Source: Rhabditophanes sp. KR3021 (taxonomy: Eukaryota > Nematoda > Chromadorea > Rhabditida > Alloionematidae). Taken from it: a DNA stretch of 64,000 nt. Below the pieces are notes generated by a model. It worked only from the letters and a program-made list of their open reading frames with translations, had not been told where the DNA came from and ran no database searches. Where the stretch lies: positions 3,286,001 through 3,350,000 of the forward strand of contig CAUJLY010000004.1 of NCBI GenBank assembly GCA_963281155.1, in the 5' to 3' direction. A program made the translations under genes and the position numbers. Positions within the stretch are counted from its first letter, which is position 1. Each line of letters starts with the position of its first letter. Positions 62,701-64,000 of this stretch are shown here, piece by piece.

Positions 62701-64000
62701 TATTGAGAAGAAAACAAAAACTAACCATAAGACTGCCTGTTAACATCATCACTACCGCAAATAACTTTTCTAGATCGGTTGTCCCTGAGACGTTCCCATA
62801 TCCAACTGTACTAACTGACGAGACAGCAAAGTATAGCGCAGACAGGTAACACGTTTGACGATCTGGCCCACCGATGAGTTTAAATTTGTCAGTGATTTGT
62901 TTGAAAGTTCCGTTTATTAAAGGCACTGTGTTATTAAATATATACGGCTGCTTTAGATCATTTCCAAGTTTGACTAACCAATTGTCCGGATAATTAATAT
63001 CTTGCATACGAAATTTTAGCTCAATTTCACCGATAGTATACCAAAGACAAGCCATCCAGTGGGCCACTAGAACATATGCACACAACAATAAAAGCAAAGT
63101 TGCCGCTCCATATTCCAGATAATTATCCAACTTGCGAGCTACCCTCCCGAGTCTCAACAATCTAACGACTTTTAGAGTACTAAACAGCGTTCCTTTTCCT
63201 TCATCCTCGTTCTTGAACATATAGAAGATATCGTAAGGCAGGCAAGATAACAGATCAATTAAAAACCATGACGTAAGATAATTTCTTCGAATGAGGGAAG
63301 GTTCAATAACTACCTAAATTAAATAATGAGATTAGTGTAATTCCAATTTATAGTATGAAATGCCATTTCACAAAAATCGGTGGTTAACTTACTTGTCCTG
63401 AATCATTTCATAATTAATAAACAAAATATAAAAAAATAATGAGTTTTTAAGCAACATATAAAACAACGAGAGTATAAGTGGCTGCAAGCCGACTTCTTTG
63501 TGCAGCAAATGATCAGTAAGAAAGAACAAAACAATATCGAAACCCTTTAATGGTTATTATTAACTTGAAACACTGTAGAAAGTTATTCGAGTCAAACCAG
63601 TATTTATATGTTCACCGTATCTTCTATTGGGTATAATTTGTACATGATCATGTTTTATAAATAATTTTGAAAAAACCATGAACTCTCTTTTATCTAACTT
63701 TGCTCAAATAAATAAATAATTTTTATCTAATTTGGCATTAATTTAATAAAAGCTTTAACTTCAATGAACTTACCTGAATCGTCCACATAAGTGGTCGAGA
63801 AGTTCAACAAAATATCAGCGAAAAAAATAACATCCACAATGGAATCCATCATTGCTACATGGTCTATCGTCCTGTTAATCTGATTACGATGATCTCGACT
63901 TTTGAAAGCTATATTGAAAGGCACCATAAAGGCAGTGTAGAAGGTTAAAGATAATATTCCCCAGTCCCACAGGTTCTTAAAGGTTGAATAGTGAAGTACG
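59753..64000 (-). CDS. egl-2: EAG-type voltage-gated potassium channel (KCNH), 5' end outside window
   Basis: Exons in transcript order: from beyond 64000 to 63774, then 63393-63397, 62726-63313, 62503-62625, 62371-62416, 62139-62326, 61602-62058, 60316-60611, 59753-60262. S1 is [18 protein letters not shown] and S2 is [13 protein letters not shown]3 is [15 protein letters not shown], and S4 is [17 protein letters not shown]. The pore ends STVGYGNVS, and S6 and the C-linker follow. The cyclic-nucleotide-binding homology domain includes [14 protein letters not shown] and [18 protein letters not shown]. The C-terminus has a coiled coil ([19 protein letters not shown]). Many blocks match EAG (Kv10) rather than ERG, hence egl-2 rather than unc-103. 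The N-terminal PAS domain is off the edge. Two oddities are the 5-base second exon and GYG instead of the usual EAG-family GFG in the filter. The intron at 60612-61601 holds an antisense relic. Confidence 0.9.
60805..61513 (+). pseudogene. Nested GIY-YIG-like nuclease relic, copy 3 (antisense in channel intron)
   Basis: It starts ATG at 60805 ([19 protein letters not shown]), has a 45-base intron at 60893-60937 and continues to [19 protein letters not shown] and NFVMYYCIL before a frame break near 61145. The next frame gives [20 protein letters not shown], paralleling IFYVGVSFHL of copy 1, but with Asn for the YIG Tyr; RRL is kept. After a 35-base gap or frame break (61298-61332) the last frame has [15 protein letters not shown] and [16 protein letters not shown]. 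These align with SINQALGLEYSIM and VLTNIADSGQSNQIMY of copy 1. Here the catalytic-type Glu is Gly (codon 61382-61384) and the Asn is Asp (61421-61423). It is a decayed member of the same family with a different N-terminal part. Homology to the spectrin copies is by eye. Confidence 0.6.
63393..63397 (-). other. 5-base microexon of the EAG channel
   Basis: The minus strand reads GATTCAG, then GACAA, then GTAAGTTAAC: a perfect acceptor and donor around five bases. Joined between TCA G (exon ending 63774) and GTA GTT ATT (exon from 63313) it adds Gly-Gln and turns a phase 1 boundary into phase 0. The resulting [20 protein letters not shown] aligns without gaps to the S2-S3 linker of EAG channels (pattern V..AGEVI..P.LIR.NYL). 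Confidence 0.75.

Noticed and set aside
61602..64000. Channel as an UNC-103/ERG orthologue
   Set aside because: The S2-S3 linker, C-linker and CNBHD blocks match EAG much better than ERG (for example [14 protein letters not shown] and [12 protein letters not shown]).
1..64000. CRISPR arrays, rRNA genes or prokaryotic operon signals
   Set aside because: No regularly spaced repeats, no rRNA-like sequence and no ribosome-binding sites; the window is eukaryotic with spliceosomal introns throughout.

Overview
The window looks like nuclear DNA from an AT-rich nematode. The evidence is: very short introns (mostly 38-60 bases) ending in TTTCAG or TTTTAG; two serpentine receptors of the kind expanded in nematodes; a tight run of six same-strand genes spaced like a nematode operon, several with splice-acceptor-like sequence just upstream of the ATG; and recognisable homologues of worm genes (IRS/ist-1, sma-1-type beta-heavy spectrin, max-1, an EAG potassium channel like egl-2). 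The species was not identified. All gene models below were joined by hand from splice signals and reading frame; none was checked against RNA.

Layout. Bases 1-8041 are AT-rich and almost gene-free, with one short coding-like island. 8042-11107 (+) is an insulin-receptor-substrate homologue. 11874-15027 (-) holds two paralogous seven-transmembrane receptors, followed by a TA-flanked MITE. 15932-21643 (-) is the operon-like run, in transcription order: a secreted TSP1 protein, a one-pass membrane protein, an NDUFAF4-like assembly factor, a mitochondrial tRNA 2-thiouridylase, a torsin and a Cys-rich membrane protein. 26939-42255 (+) is a complete beta-heavy spectrin gene (10 exons). 43098-51858 (-) is MAX-1 (8 exons). 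51859-58764 is a gene desert. 58765-59561 (+) is a Ly6-like surface protein. 59753 to beyond 64000 (-) is an EAG-type potassium channel lacking its 5' end.

Most unusual content. Introns of the long genes carry antisense, decayed copies of an unfamiliar GIY-YIG-nuclease-like gene family: two in the spectrin gene, one in the potassium channel, and possibly further remnants in MAX-1 and in another spectrin intron. They share a C-terminal block around an EYA/EYS and (L/S)TNIA.SGQSN signature. All have frameshifts or lost key residues, and all are antisense to the host with their 3' end towards the host's upstream exon. In both spectrin introns the copy sits just behind an intact 45-46-base mini-intron whose acceptor abuts GTAAAC, giving a TTTTAG|GTAAAC junction that resembles a recursive-splicing site.

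Other points worth checking are a 5-base microexon and a GYG selectivity filter in the EAG channel, a one-base frameshift in the SH3 domain of the spectrin, a GT-AT intron in one receptor, and a GC-AG intron in the spectrin gene.
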